Of a DNA stretch of 64,000 bases, positions 1-9,009 are shown piece by piece. The DNA lies in assembly GCF_036826855.1 (NCBI RefSeq), contig NZ_CP104578.1, positions 1,054,001-1,118,000 on the forward strand, given 5' to 3'. Position numbers and translations under genes: made by a program. Under the pieces are notes generated by a model. That model saw nothing but the letters and a program-made list of their open reading frames with translations, was not told the DNA's origin and searched no databases. This DNA is from Streptomyces sp. SJL17-4. GTDB lineage: Bacteria > Actinomycetota > Actinomycetes > Streptomycetales > Streptomycetaceae. The stretch's first letter is position 1; each line of letters opens with the position of its first letter.

Positions 1-1009
1 GGGCCGCGACTGCGCGGCGCTCGCCTCCAACGGCGAGCTGGGCGCCACGGAGATCGGCCGCTACAAGACCGAGTACATCGACCCGATCGCCGCGATCCTC
101 GCCGACCCCAAGTACGCGGGCCTGCGGATCGTCAACGCGGTCGAGATCGACTCGCTGCCGAACCTGGTCACCAACGTCTCCGGCCGTCCGACGGCCACCG
201 CCAACTGTGACGTCATGAAGGCCAACGGCAACTACATCACCGGTGTCGGCTACGCCCTCAACAAGCTGGGCTCGATCGGCAACGTCTACAACTACGTCGA
301 CGCCGGCCACCACGGCTGGCTGGGCTGGGACAGCAACTTCGGCCCGTCCGCCGAGCTGTTCAAGACGGCCGCCACGGCCGAGGGCTCCACGGTCGACAAG
401 GTGCACGGCTTCATCGTCAACACCGCCAACTACAGCGCCCTGAAGGAGGACCACTTCAAGATCGGGGACTCCGTCAACGGCACCTCGGTGCGCACGTCGA
501 AGTGGATCGACTGGAACCAGTACACCGACGAGCTGTCGTACGCCCAGGCGATGCGCGACAAGCTGGTCTCGATCGGCTTCAACAGCAACCTCGGCATGCT
601 GGTCGACACCTCCCGCAACGGCTGGGGCGGCACCCAGCGGCCCACCGGCCCGGGGGCGCTGACCAACGTCGACACGTACGTCAACGGAGGCAAGTACGAC
701 CGCCGCATCCACCTCGGCAACTGGTGCAACCAGTCCGGTGCCGGTCTCGGCGAACGGCCCCAGCCGGCGCCCGCCGCGGGCATCGACGCGTACGTCTGGA
801 TGAAGCCCCCGGGCGAGTCCGACGGCGCCTCCAAGGAGATCCCGAACACCGAGGGCAAGGGCTTCGACCGGATGTGCGACCCGACGTACACGGGCAACGT
901 CCGTAACGGGAACAGCATGTCGGGTGCGCTGCCGGACTCCCCGCTCGCGGGCGCCTGGTTCTCGGCACAGTTCCAGGAGCTCATGAAGAACGCCCACCCG
1001 GCGCTGTGA
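1..1009 (+). CDS. Glycoside hydrolase family 6 cellulase, 3' part
   Basis: C-terminal part of a secreted GH6 endoglucanase/cellobiohydrolase; the reading frame enters from the left edge (frame beginning at base 2) and stops with TGA at 1007-1009. The visible 335 residues start with a GRDCAALASNGEL segment typical of GH6, followed by the NAVEIDSLPNLVTN region, YVDAGHHGWLGW, the FNSNLGMLVDTSRNGWGG segment, and WCNQSGAGLGERP plus YVWMKPPGESDG near the end, all family hallmarks around the substrate tunnel. No C-terminal binding module follows, so any carbohydrate-binding domain would be N-terminal and outside the window. It lies next to the cellobiose uptake regulon, which fits release of cellobiose outside the cell for CebEFG import. 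Exo versus endo mode cannot be decided from this part. Confidence 0.93.
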   Translation, partial: GRDCAALASNGELGATEIGRYKTEYIDPIAAILADPKYAGLRIVNAVEIDSLPNLVTNVSGRPTATANCDVMKANGNYITGVGYALNKLGSIGNVYNYVDAGHHGWLGWDSNFGPSAELFKTAATAEGSTVDKVHGFIVNTANYSALKEDHFKIGDSVNGTSVRTSKWIDWNQYTDELSYAQAMRDKLVSIGFNSNLGMLVDTSRNGWGGTQRPTGPGALTNVDTYVNGGKYDRRIHLGNWCNQSGAGLGERPQPAPAAGIDAYVWMKPPGESDGASKEIPNTEGKGFDRMCDPTYTGNVRNGNSMSGALPDSPLAGAWFSAQFQELMKNAHPAL

Positions 1010-1060
1010 CACCCCTCGCGAGGGTGTGACACCCCTGGCGAGATCCCTCGCACGAGGCCT

Positions 1061-1095
1061 GCGGCCGGCCGGACCCCCGGGTCCCGGCCGGCCGC
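1061..1095. terminator. GC-rich hairpin after the GH6 gene
   Basis: A strong inverted repeat (GCGGCCGGCC arm, short C/G loop, GGCCGGCCGC arm) lies 50 bases past the cellulase stop and before the convergent gene at 1137-2060. No T-tract follows, which is usual for Streptomyces terminators. It probably works for both converging genes. Confidence 0.6.
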
Positions 1096-1136
1096 GGGCT
1101 GTCAGGCGGCGGCGACGACAGGAGGCCGTCGTCGCA

Positions 1137-2060
1137 CTACTTCCTGAAGTGCTCGACCAGACGCGCGTAGCTGTCGCCGCCGAACCCCTCTTCCACGGCC
1201 TTGTTCACCAACTCAAGGGTGTAGCGGGGGAACTCGGCGTCGATGTTCCGCGCCGCACTCTCACGGACCAGGTCCTCGACCGACGGCCGGTGGTGCTGGA
1301 GTGCTCCGTACTCCGTCGCGTACTCCCCGCGGTCGACCTCGTCGGCGATCATCGGGAAGGACGCGAGGAGCGCCGCCAAGGAGGCCTGGGCATCGTCCAG
1401 GAACCGCTTCACCTCGATGCCCTCGCTGGACAGCAGGGCGGCCGCGTGCAGGAAGCCGTTGAGCGTGCCCCACATGGTGCCGTGCACGGCCATGCCGTAC
1501 AGGGCCGGTACGCCGGCGTCCTCGCCGATCAGGGTGCCCCGACCGCCGATGCGCCGGAGCACCGGCTGAAAGCGGTCGTGGACGGAGGCGGAACCACCGT
1601 AGAAGACCACGCTCTCCGCTCCTCCGACGCCCGGAGCGATCGTCATGATCTGGCCGTGGAGGTACTGCGCGCCCCGGCCCTCGACCCAGTCGGCCACCGC
1701 CCTGGCCTCCGCCGACGTACCGTCCGTCAGGTTGACGACGGCCCGGCCGGAGAGCGCGTCGCCCGACGCGTCGAGCAGCTCGCGGGCCGTGGTGGCACCC
1801 TTCACGCTGACGACCACGACGGAACCGGCGGCGACGGCCTCGCGGACGGTCGCGGCCCTCACCGCTCCCTTGGCCACCAGGGAGTCGGCCTTCTCCGGCG
1901 TACGGTTCCACACGGTGGTCGGATGCCCGCCGTCCAGGAACGCGTGCGCGAGCGCCAGGCCCATCTCACCCAGACCGATCACGGTCACGGTCACGGGCGG
2001 CTGGGCGGCGGTCTGTGCTGTGGTGGTGGTCTGTGCTGTGGTGGTGGTCATCGACGTCAT
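1137..2060 (-). CDS. NAD(P)-dependent imine-reductase-like oxidoreductase
   Basis: 307-residue member of the beta-hydroxyacid dehydrogenase/imine reductase superfamily. After a Thr/Gln/Ala-rich leader of about 20 residues comes a Rossmann motif VTVIGLGEMGLALAHAF and the cofactor-phosphate segment VWNRTPEKAD, which favours NADPH. NLTDGTSAEARAVADW and LHGQIMTIAPGVGG follow, and the C-terminal all-helical dimerisation half holds the rest. The typical catalytic Lys/Asp of 3-hydroxyisobutyrate dehydrogenases is not obvious, which fits imine reductases or reductive aminases. The substrate is unknown. A paralogue lies at 25079-25963. Alternative starts exist inside the repetitive leader, at ATG codons 1 and 4; the conserved fold begins near residue 22. 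Confidence 0.85.
   Translation of the reverse strand: MTSMTTTTAQTTTTAQTAAQPPVTVTVIGLGEMGLALAHAFLDGGHPTTVWNRTPEKADSLVAKGAVRAATVREAVAAGSVVVVSVKGATTARELLDASGDALSGRAVVNLTDGTSAEARAVADWVEGRGAQYLHGQIMTIAPGVGGAESVVFYGGSASVHDRFQPVLRRIGGRGTLIGEDAGVPALYGMAVHGTMWGTLNGFLHAAALLSSEGIEVKRFLDDAQASLAALLASFPMIADEVDRGEYATEYGALQHHRPSVEDLVRESAARNIDAEFPRYTLELVNKAVEEGFGGDSYARLVEHFRK
2011..2046. repeat. Two tandem 18-bp repeats inside the reductase leader
   Basis: The 18-base unit GTCTGTGCTGTGGTGGTG occurs twice back to back (2011-2028 and 2029-2046). It encodes the repeated TTTTAQ in the N-terminal leader of the imine-reductase-like protein. Units of 18 bases keep the frame, so copy number could change without breaking the gene. 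Confidence 0.85.
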
Positions 2061-2122
2061 CCCTCTGTCGGGTCGCCCCGGACCATCGTCCGGGGCACCT
2101 GTGGTGGTCCGAGGAACGTCAC

Positions 2123-2151
2123 GCTAAAAACTGAACCGCGCTTGAGGTCAA
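2123..2151 (-). promoter_or_regulatory. Candidate sigma-70-type promoter for the 1137-2060 gene
   Basis: On the minus strand TTGACC is followed after 17 bases by TTTAGC, about 65 bases upstream of the reductase start. The -35 is good and the -10 is weak. This is only a pattern match. Confidence 0.35.
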
Positions 2152-2179
2152 GGGGAGACGGATAGGAATCCGTTTTTCC

Positions 2180-3211
2180 TCAGCAGGACTCACGCGCGAT
2201 CAGTTCCGTCGGCAGCACGTGCCGGCGGGGCTCCTCCGGCGCCTCCGCGCCTCCCTGGATCTCCCGGATCAGCATCCGCGCCATGGTGCGCCCCATCTCC
2301 TCGATCGGCTGCCGCACACTCGTCAGCGGCGGGTCCATCAGCCGCGCCACCGCCGAGTCGTCGACCCCCACGAGCGCCACGTCCTCCGGCACCCGCCGCC
2401 CCGCCTCCCGCAGCACCCCGCGCGCGCCGGCCGCCATCACGTCGGAGGCGGCGAAGACGGCGTCCACGTCCGGGCTGCGGTCGAGCAGCAGCCGCATGGC
2501 CCGTCGCCCGCCCTCCTCGGTGAAGTCGCCCGCCGAGACCAGCGCCTCGTCGGGGGCGAGCCCGGCCTCCGCGAGCCCCGCCCGATAGCCGCCGAGCCGG
2601 GCGCGCGCCACGTACATGTCGAGCGGCCCGGTGACGGTCGCGATCCTGCTCCGCCCGCGCCCCACGAGATGGGCGACCGCCGCCCGACCGGCCCCGATGT
2701 TGTCGGAGTCGACGTACGGGACGGGCTCCGCCTCGGAGCGGCGTCCGTTCATGACGACCGGCAGGCCCAGTTCCCTGATCCGGTCCGGCAACGGATCGTC
2801 ACCGTGGACGGAGGCGAGCAGGACACCGTCGACGCGCTGGGCGGCCAGATACTGCTCGAAGCGCTGCCGTTCCTGCTCGCTGCGGACCAGAGTGAGCAGC
2901 AACTGCTTGTCGGCCTCGGCCAGTTCGGCGCTCACCCCACGGATGAGGTCGAGGAAGTACGGCTCCGCGAAGAGCCGGGCCTCGGCCTCGGGGATGACGA
3001 GAGCGATCGCGTCCGTACGGCTGCCGGCGAGCGCGCGGGCGGCCTGGTTGGGTACGTAGCCGAGTTCGGCGACGGCTCTGGCGACGGCCGTTCTGGTCTG
3101 CTCACTCACCCGAGGGGAGCCGTTGATCACCCGGGAGACCGTACCCCGGCCGACCCCGGCCCTGGCCGCGACCTGCTCCAGAGTGGGTCTGCCGCTCTGC
3201 CGTCCGCTCAC
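2180..3211 (-). CDS. cebR: LacI-family cellobiose-responsive repressor CebR
   Basis: LacI/GalR-type repressor with an N-terminal HTH (RPTLEQVAARAGVGRGTVSRV, then INGSPRVSEQTRTAV) and hinge, followed by a periplasmic-binding-protein-like effector domain (DAIALVIPEAEARLFAEPYF through LTSVRQPIEEMG). It is divergent to cebEFG-bglC, and both flanking intergenic sites are perfect 14-bp CebR boxes, so it should repress the cellobiose/cellotriose uptake operon and be released by cello-oligosaccharides. I chose the GTG at 3211 (343 residues) because the HTH starts a few residues later, as in CebR relatives, and because a GAGGGGAG lies 10 bases upstream. An in-frame ATG at 3253 would add 14 residues. 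The first box lies about 70 bases upstream of the chosen start, so autorepression is likely. Confidence 0.92.
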   Translation of the reverse strand: MSGRQSGRPTLEQVAARAGVGRGTVSRVINGSPRVSEQTRTAVARAVAELGYVPNQAARALAGSRTDAIALVIPEAEARLFAEPYFLDLIRGVSAELAEADKQLLLTLVRSEQERQRFEQYLAAQRVDGVLLASVHGDDPLPDRIRELGLPVVMNGRRSEAEPVPYVDSDNIGAGRAAVAHLVGRGRSRIATVTGPLDMYVARARLGGYRAGLAEAGLAPDEALVSAGDFTEEGGRRAMRLLLDRSPDVDAVFAASDVMAAGARGVLREAGRRVPEDVALVGVDDSAVARLMDPPLTSVRQPIEEMGRTMARMLIREIQGGAEAPEEPRRHVLPTELIARESC

Positions 3212-3279
3212 AACTCCCGAACTCCCCTCGTAGGACAACGCGCAGCTCACCATGGCCCCGTCGGGAACGAAAGCAGCGA

Positions 3280-3293
3280 TGGGAGCGCTCCCA
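3280..3293. promoter_or_regulatory. CebR operator (proximal to cebR)
   Basis: Perfect 14-bp palindrome TGGGAGCGCTCCCA, identical to the published CebR box of streptomycetes. It lies 26 bases upstream of the longer possible cebR start, which suggests autoregulation. Confidence 0.93.
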
Positions 3294-3412
3294 CACTAGT
3301 CCAAGCTCAGGCCCCCGCGCCATGAGGTGCATTCAGGAGATGATGCGACCGCCGCCGCCCAGGTCCGCGAAACCCCCGGAAAACCTTCCGGTAACGAATC
3401 CGCGTTCATGTC

Positions 3413-3442
3413 TTGACACCCACACCCGCCAGGCAGCAACCT
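3413..3442 (+). promoter_or_regulatory. Candidate cebE promoter
   Basis: TTGACA at 3413-3418 matches the -35 consensus; a weak CAACCT lies 18 bases further on. The second CebR box starts 14 bases downstream, an expected place for an operator blocking transcription. The -10 assignment is uncertain. Confidence 0.4.
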
Positions 3443-3455
3443 TCCGGCAGCGACG

Positions 3456-3469
3456 TGGGAGCGCTCCCA
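3456..3469. promoter_or_regulatory. CebR operator (proximal to cebE)
   Basis: Second perfect TGGGAGCGCTCCCA box, 111 bases upstream of the cebE start. Two identical boxes 176 bp centre to centre in one divergent intergenic region could allow looping by the LacI-family repressor. Confidence 0.93.
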
Positions 3470-3580
3470 TCCGGGACGCACACAACCTTGCATCGGGTCC
3501 GGGCAGGCGCCGCCGAGCCGCGATCAGCCGGCCGGGCCTCTTGGCGCACAACGAGCACCACCTTGGACGAGGAGAGTGGA

Positions 3581-4927
3581 ATGCGCACTTCCAGCAGCAG
3601 ACGCGGACGCCGTGCGGCGATCGCGGCGGTCGCCGTCGTCGTGACCGGCACGACCCTGCTCACCGGTTGCGGCAGCGACGACGACGGCAAGGGCGGCGGG
3701 GGCGGCCAGAGCAACGAGAAGATCACGCTGCGGATCGGGACCTTCGGTTCCTTCGGCTACGACAACAAGACCGGCGCGAAGCTCTACGCCGAGTACGAGC
3801 GGCTCCACCCGAACATCAAGATCGAGGAATCGAACGTCTCCGACGGCCAGAAGTACTGGGACACGCTGAAGCTGCGCCTCGCCCAGAACAGCGGCGTCGC
3901 CGACATCCAGGCCGTCGAGGTCGGCTACATCGCCGAGGCGACCGGCACGGCGATGGCGAACAAGTGGGTCGACCTCGGCAAGGAGGGCGGCGCCAAGGTC
4001 GACGCCTTCCTCGACTGGAAGGTCAAGCAGGCGACGACCGGAGACGGCAAGGTCATCGCCCTCGGCACCGACATCGGCCCCATGGCCATCTGCTACAACA
4101 AGGACCTCTTCGCCAAGGCCAAGCTGCCCACCGAGCGCGACGCGGTCGGCAAGCTGTGGTCCGGCGACTGGGCCAAGTTCATCGCGACCGGCGAGAAGTA
4201 CAAGGCGGCCGCGCCCGCCGGAACCTCCTTCCACGACTCGGCGAGCGGTCTCTTCAACGCCGTCGTCTCCAGCGACCCGGTGCAGTACGCCAACACCAGC
4301 GGCGAGCTCGACTGGGAGAACAGCCCCGGCGTGAAGAACGCCTGGGAGAATGCGGTCAAGGCCGCCCAGGGCGGACTGACCGCCAAGCTGCGCCAGTTCG
4401 ACGAGAAGGGCACCTGGAACGCGGCCTTCAAGAACTCGAAGTTCGCCACCGTCGCCTGCCCCAGCTGGATGACCGGCATCATCAAGGACCAGGCCGGCCC
4501 CGCCAACCAGGGCAAGTGGGACATCGCCGCACCGCCGGTCGCCGGCAACTGGGGCGGCTCCTTCCTCGCCGTGCCCAAGGCCGGGAAGCACACCAAGGAG
4601 GCCGCCGAGCTGGCCGCCTGGCTGACCGCTCCGGAGCAGCACGCCAAGGTCTTCGCGGTCAACGGCAACATCCCCTCGTCCAAGGACACGCTCACCTCCT
4701 CGGCGGTCCAGGAGGCGAAGCTGCCGTACTTCGGTGACACCCCCGTCGGCAAGATCTTCTCCAGCGCGGCGTCCGGGATCACCCCCGCCGCGATCAGCCG
4801 CTACGACGGCCAGGTGAAGACCTTCCTCACCGACAACGGCATCCTCGACATCGAGCAGCGCGGCACCGACCCGGCCAAGGCCTGGGAGAACGTCAAGAAG
4901 CTGGTCGACGACAAGATCGACCAGTAG
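3581..4927 (+). CDS. cebE: Cellobiose/cellotriose-binding lipoprotein CebE
   Basis: Extracellular solute-binding lipoprotein (family 1 SBP) of the cello-oligosaccharide ABC importer. Translation from ATG 3581 (preceded by GAGGAG) gives 448 residues with an Arg-rich lipoprotein signal and lipobox LLTGC near residue 29, then the SBP fold (ITLRIGTFGSFGYDNKTG, GYIAEATG, TDIGPMAICYNKDLF, ATVACPSWMTGI, VAGNWGGSFLAVPKAGKH). The reading frame extends further upstream to 3413, but that region contains the promoter and CebR box. First gene of cebEFG-bglC. The ATPase of these systems (MsiK) is normally encoded elsewhere, and none is here. Confidence 0.95.
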   Translation: MRTSSSRRGRRAAIAAVAVVVTGTTLLTGCGSDDDGKGGGGGQSNEKITLRIGTFGSFGYDNKTGAKLYAEYERLHPNIKIEESNVSDGQKYWDTLKLRLAQNSGVADIQAVEVGYIAEATGTAMANKWVDLGKEGGAKVDAFLDWKVKQATTGDGKVIALGTDIGPMAICYNKDLFAKAKLPTERDAVGKLWSGDWAKFIATGEKYKAAAPAGTSFHDSASGLFNAVVSSDPVQYANTSGELDWENSPGVKNAWENAVKAAQGGLTAKLRQFDEKGTWNAAFKNSKFATVACPSWMTGIIKDQAGPANQGKWDIAAPPVAGNWGGSFLAVPKAGKHTKEAAELAAWLTAPEQHAKVFAVNGNIPSSKDTLTSSAVQEAKLPYFGDTPVGKIFSSAASGITPAAISRYDGQVKTFLTDNGILDIEQRGTDPAKAWENVKKLVDDKIDQ

Positions 4928-4937
4928 CGGGGACAGC

Positions 4938-4971
4938 TGCCGGTCCGCCGCCCGCGGGCGGCGGACCGGCA
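4938..4971 (+). terminator. Intercistronic stem-loop between cebE and cebF
   Basis: A perfect 34-base palindrome (17-bp arms, beginning TGCCGGTCCGCC) sits 11 bases past the cebE stop, inside the operon. Such structures after binding-protein genes usually stabilise the upstream mRNA or partly terminate transcription, so that more SBP than permease is made. The arms and position are seen; the role is inferred. Confidence 0.7.
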
Positions 4972-5014
4972 CCGTCCGCACCACCGCACGCATCGACCCT
5001 GGAAGGACGCCCCC

Positions 5015-6019
5015 GTGGCCACCTCCGTTCGGGCCAGGCCGGACGGCTCCCCGCCGCCCGCCGCACCGCCCTCCTCCCCCGGCCCGCGCGGCCGCCGCCG
5101 CTCCCCCGGCGGCTGGCGCAGCACGCTCTACCGCTGGGACCTCAAGGCGATCCCGTACGTCTTCATCGCCCCCTTCTTCCTCACCTTCGCCGCCTTCGGC
5201 CTCTTCCCGCTGATCTACACCGGCTGGCTGTCGCTCAACCGGGTCGAGCTCGGCGGGGATCCGACATGGAAGGGTCTGGAGAACTACACCGACCTCGCGA
5301 CCAGCGAGTTCTTCTGGAACGCGCTCTTCAACACCTTCACCATCGGGGTGATCGCGACCGTTCCCCAGCTGCTCATGGCGCTGGGCCTGGCGCATCTGCT
5401 CAACTACAAGCTCCGCGGCCGGGGCTTCTTCCGGGTCGCGATCCTCGCCCCGTACGCCACCTCGATCGCGGCGGCGACCCTGGTCTTCGCCCAGCTGTTC
5501 AACACCGACTACGGGATGATCAACGGCGTCCTCGGCTGGGTCGGCTTCGACCCGGTGAACTGGGAGTCGTCCAAGTGGCCGGCGCAGATCGCCATCTCGG
5601 TGATCGTCACCTGGCGCTGGACCGGCTACAACGCGCTGATCTACCTGGCCGCCATGCAGGCCGTGCCGCAGGACCTGTACGAGGCGGCCTCGCTCGACGG
5701 GGCCTCGCGCTGGCGCCAGTTCATCAGCGTCACGATCCCCTCGATCAAGCCGACGATCTTCTTCACGATCATCGTCTCCACCATCGGCGCCACCCAGCTC
5801 TTCGGTGAGCCGATGCTCTTCGGCGGCAGCGTCGGGATCAGTGGCGGCAGCGGCAACCAGTTCCAGACGCTGAGCCTGCTGATGTACGAGAAGGGGTGGG
5901 TGACCGGCGCGCTGGGCCAGGCTTCGGCGATCGCGTGGGTCATGCTGCTGCTCCTGCTGCTCGTCGGCGGCGTCCAGGCGCTCGTCTCCCGCCACAACCG
6001 CAAGAAGCTGGGGGGCTGA
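5015..6019 (+). CDS. cebF: Cello-oligosaccharide ABC transporter permease CebF
   Basis: 334-residue MalF-type inner-membrane permease. It begins with GTG 5015 after GGAAGGA and has a Pro/Arg-rich cytoplasmic leader of about 45 residues, then six predicted membrane spans starting at YVFIAPFFLTFAAFGLFPLIY. The ATPase-contacting EAA loop is visible as EAASLDGASRWRQF. It pairs with CebG to form the channel fed by CebE and lies 4 bases upstream of cebG. Confidence 0.94.
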   Translation: MATSVRARPDGSPPPAAPPSSPGPRGRRRSPGGWRSTLYRWDLKAIPYVFIAPFFLTFAAFGLFPLIYTGWLSLNRVELGGDPTWKGLENYTDLATSEFFWNALFNTFTIGVIATVPQLLMALGLAHLLNYKLRGRGFFRVAILAPYATSIAAATLVFAQLFNTDYGMINGVLGWVGFDPVNWESSKWPAQIAISVIVTWRWTGYNALIYLAAMQAVPQDLYEAASLDGASRWRQFISVTIPSIKPTIFFTIIVSTIGATQLFGEPMLFGGSVGISGGSGNQFQTLSLLMYEKGWVTGALGQASAIAWVMLLLLLLVGGVQALVSRHNRKKLGG

Positions 6020-6023
6020 CCTC

Positions 6024-6944
6024 ATGGCGCACACACTCGACAGGAGCCCGGCGGAGTCCGGAATCCCGGCCGCCGCCCCGGCGGCCCGCCCCGGGCGCCG
6101 CTTCCGGCAGACCGCCGGCCGCCAGCACCACGCCGGACCGCTCACCTATGTGCTGCTCGTCGTGGCCGCGTTCGTCTCCCTCTTCCCGCTGTACTGGAAC
6201 CTGGTCGCCGCCTCGCACAGTGGCGAACGGGTCGTGGAGGCTCCGGCGCCGCTGCTGCCCGGCAACCGTCTCCTGGACAACCTCAGCTTCGCCTGGAACC
6301 AGGTCGACATGGGCGAGGCGCTGATCAACACCACGATCGTGGCGAGCCTGGTGGCCCTGTCCACCGTGCTGTTCTCCACGCTCGCCGGTTTCGCCTTCGC
6401 CAAGCTGCCGTTCCGGGGCCGGGGCATGCTGCTCTCCCTGGTGGTCGCCACCATGACGATCCCGCCGCAGCTCAGCGTCATCCCGCTGTACCAGATCATC
6501 ACCGACCTCGGCTGGTTCGACCAGCTCCAGTCGGTCGTCCTGCCCTCGCTCGTCGCCGCGTTCGGCGTGTTCTTCATGCGCCAGTTCCTGGTGGAGGCGC
6601 TGCCGATGGAGCTGGTGGAAGCGGCCCGGATGGACGGCGCGCACAGCCTCCGGATCATCTGGCACGTGGTCTTCCCGGTGGCGAGGCCCGCCATGGCCGT
6701 GCTCGGCATGCTGGTCTTCGTGCAGGCCTGGAACGACTTCTTCTGGCCCTTCATCGCCCTCACCCCGGACGGCAACCCCACCCTTCAGGTGGCGCTCGCC
6801 GGCCTCGGCGCGGGCAACCACACAGTGGACCACGCCGTCGTGCTGACCGGCGCGCTCATATCCACCGTGCCGCTCCTCCTGGTGTTCGCCTTCCTCGGCA
6901 AGCACATCGTGGGCGGCATCACCGCCGGCGCCGTCAAGAGCTGA
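6024..6944 (+). CDS. cebG: Cello-oligosaccharide ABC transporter permease CebG
   Basis: 306-residue MalG-type permease with six membrane spans and the EAA loop [20 protein letters not shown], partner of CebF. The N-terminal 45 residues are a variable Pro/Arg-rich cytoplasmic tail ([13 protein letters not shown]). It sits 4 bases after cebF and about 80 bases before bglC, so it should be on the same cellobiose-induced transcript. Confidence 0.94.
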   Translation: MAHTLDRSPAESGIPAAAPAARPGRRFRQTAGRQHHAGPLTYVLLVVAAFVSLFPLYWNLVAASHSGERVVEAPAPLLPGNRLLDNLSFAWNQVDMGEALINTTIVASLVALSTVLFSTLAGFAFAKLPFRGRGMLLSLVVATMTIPPQLSVIPLYQIITDLGWFDQLQSVVLPSLVAAFGVFFMRQFLVEALPMELVEAARMDGAHSLRIIWHVVFPVARPAMAVLGMLVFVQAWNDFFWPFIALTPDGNPTLQVALAGLGAGNHTVDHAVVLTGALISTVPLLLVFAFLGKHIVGGITAGAVKS

Positions 6945-7027
6945 CCCCGCCGCCCCGCCCCACCCTTCCGAAGGTCTCGCACGTCTCGAACGTACCGACC
7001 CCGTACCCGCGTTGGGAGCTCTCTCCT

Positions 7028-8470
7028 ATGACCGCGTCCGAAACCCGGCCGCTCACCGCCACCCGCTCGTTCCCGGCCGACTTCCTCTGGGGCGCGGCCA
7101 CCGCCGCGTACCAGATCGAGGGAGCGGCGGCCGAGGACGGCCGTACTCCGTCCATCTGGGACACCTTCTCGCACACCCCCGGCAAGGTCTTCGAGGGGCA
7201 CACCGGTGACGTGGCCGTGGACCACTACCACCGGTTCCGCGAGGACGTCGGCATCATGTCCGAACTCGGCCTGAACGCCTACCGGTTCTCCGTCTCCTGG
7301 TCCCGCGTGCAGCCCACCGGGCGCGGGCCGGCCGTCCAGAAGGGCCTGGACTTCTACCGGGCGCTCGTCGACGAGCTGCTCGCCGCCGGGATCGAACCGG
7401 CGCTCACGCTCTACCACTGGGATCTGCCGCAGGAGCTGGAGGACGCGGGCGGCTGGCCCGAGCGGTCCACCGCCGAGCGGTTCGCCGAGTACGCGGGGAT
7501 CGTCGCCGACGCGGTCGGCGACCGGGTCAAGCGGTGGACCACGCTCAACGAGCCCTGGTGCAGTGCCTTCCTGGGGTACGGCTCCGGGGTGCACGCCCCC
7601 GGCCGCACGGACGCGGTCGCTTCTCTGCGGGCCGCGCACCACCTCAACCTGGGCCACGGTCTCGCGGTCCAGGCGCTGCGGGCCGCGATGCCGGCGGACC
7701 GTCAGATCTCGGTCTCGCTCAACCTGCACGAGGTGCGCCCGCTGACCGCTTCGGCGGCGGACGCGGAGGCGGCCCGCCGGATCGACGCGGTGGGCAACCG
7801 GATCTGGCTGGGCCCGATGCTGGAGGGCGCCTACCCGGAGGACCTGCTCGCCGACACGGCGCACCTCACGAACTGGTCCTTCGTCCGGGACGGCGACGCG
7901 GCCGCGGCGCACCAGCCGCTGGATCTGCTCGCCATCAACTACTACGCGCCGACCATCGTCTCCGAGGTCCCGGCGGGGGCCGAGAAGCCCCAGGACGACG
8001 GGCACGGCAACAGCGATTTCTCGCCGTGGCCCGGCGCCGACTCGGTCGCCTTCCACCGGGGTCCCGGCGAGCCGACCGCGATGGGCTGGGCGGTCGACCC
8101 GAGTGCCCTCTACGACCTGCTGACGCGGGTGTCGGACGCCTACCCCCAGCTCCCGCTGGTCATCAGCGAGAACGGGGCGGCGTACGAGGACGTGGTGTCC
8201 CCGGACGGTTCGGTGCACGATCCGCAGCGCGCCGCGTATGTGCACGCGCACCTGGAGGCCGTGCACCGGGCGATGAGCGACGGCGTGGACGTCCGCGGGT
8301 ACTTCCTGTGGTCGCTGCTCGACAACTTCGAGTGGGCGTACGGCTACGCGAAGCGCTTCGGCGCGGTCCGGGTGGACTACGACACCCTGGAGCGGACCCC
8401 GAAGTCCAGCGCCCGCTGGTACGCACGGGTGGCCCGGTCGGGTGAGCTGCACGCCCCCGACGCCGGCTGA
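7028..8470 (+). CDS. bglC: GH1 intracellular beta-glucosidase BglC
   Basis: 480-residue family 1 beta-glucosidase that hydrolyses imported cellobiose and cellotriose to glucose in the cytoplasm; no signal peptide. The N-terminal GH1 signature [19 protein letters not shown] is present, as are the acid/base Glu in TLNEPW (about residue 175), the nucleophile Glu in VISENGA (about residue 381) and the aglycone-site [11 protein letters not shown]. The start is ATG 7028 with GGGAG 10 bases upstream. It is the last gene of the CebR operon; by removing the inducer it also tunes CebR. Confidence 0.95.
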   Translation: MTASETRPLTATRSFPADFLWGAATAAYQIEGAAAEDGRTPSIWDTFSHTPGKVFEGHTGDVAVDHYHRFREDVGIMSELGLNAYRFSVSWSRVQPTGRGPAVQKGLDFYRALVDELLAAGIEPALTLYHWDLPQELEDAGGWPERSTAERFAEYAGIVADAVGDRVKRWTTLNEPWCSAFLGYGSGVHAPGRTDAVASLRAAHHLNLGHGLAVQALRAAMPADRQISVSLNLHEVRPLTASAADAEAARRIDAVGNRIWLGPMLEGAYPEDLLADTAHLTNWSFVRDGDAAAAHQPLDLLAINYYAPTIVSEVPAGAEKPQDDGHGNSDFSPWPGADSVAFHRGPGEPTAMGWAVDPSALYDLLTRVSDAYPQLPLVISENGAAYEDVVSPDGSVHDPQRAAYVHAHLEAVHRAMSDGVDVRGYFLWSLLDNFEWAYGYAKRFGAVRVDYDTLERTPKSSARWYARVARSGELHAPDAG

Positions 8471-8483
8471 AACCCCGGGCAGC

Positions 8484-8522
8484 GAGGAAGGCCGTGCCGG
8501 ACGTACCGGTACGGCCTTCCTC
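8484..8522. terminator. Terminator after the ceb operon
   Basis: 17-bp stem (GAGGAAGGCCGTGCCGG arm, one G-T pair) with a 5-base loop, starting 13 bases after the bglC stop and lying before the convergent gene at 8539. A strong bidirectional terminator. Confidence 0.9.
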
Positions 8523-8538
8523 ATGTCCTGAGGGCGGA

Positions 8539-9009
8539 TCAGATGTCGATCACCCGGTAGCCGATGACGTAGATGCCGCCGGAGCCCTCCACGGAGCGCC
8601 ACTGGGTCTCGGCGCCGACCTCGCTGCCGGTGACGAGCGTGGCGCCGAGCTTGTCGTCGCCGCTGGTGGAGTCGTAGTCCCACAGGGTGAGGGTACGGGC
8701 CTGCTCCTTGCCGAGGATGAGGGCCGCGTTGCCGTTGCCGTCGGCCATGGAGCGGACGTAACCGGTGCCCATGGTCTGGTACTTGATGCCGTTGCCGGGC
8801 CAGACCTTGACGGCGTTGCCGTTGGCGTCGGTGATCTTGAGGTACGCCTCGTCGTGGTCGCCCTCGCTGTTCTTCTGGCAGTGCAGCTCGACCAGTTCGA
8901 TCCGCACGTAGTCGATCGGCTCGGCCTGGGCGGTGCCGGCGAAGGCGGCGACGCTGCCGAGTCCGAGCAGGGCGGTGGCGGCCGTTCGGGCGATTCGGTT
9001 CTTGCGCAT
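8539..9009 (-). CDS. Small secreted protein of unknown function
   Basis: 156 residues from ATG 9009, chosen over the ATG at 9024 because a GGGGGGA ribosome site lies directly upstream and the protein then begins with a clean Sec signal peptide (MRKNRIARTAATALLGLG, cleavage near AQA-E). The mature part of about 130 residues opens with DYVRIELVELHCQKNSEGDHDE and ends GSGGIYVIGYRVIDI. It looks like an all-beta domain and has one cysteine. I do not recognise a named family. It stands alone, convergent to bglC. Confidence 0.75.
   Translation of the reverse strand: MRKNRIARTAATALLGLGSVAAFAGTAQAEPIDYVRIELVELHCQKNSEGDHDEAYLKITDANGNAVKVWPGNGIKYQTMGTGYVRSMADGNGNAALILGKEQARTLTLWDYDSTSGDDKLGATLVTGSEVGAETQWRSVEGSGGIYVIGYRVIDI

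Noticed and set aside
3524..6145. 873-codon reading frame on the minus strand across cebE and cebF
   Set aside because: Antisense shadow of well-recognised genes; composition Arg/Gly/Glu/Asp-rich without domains, produced by high GC third positions.
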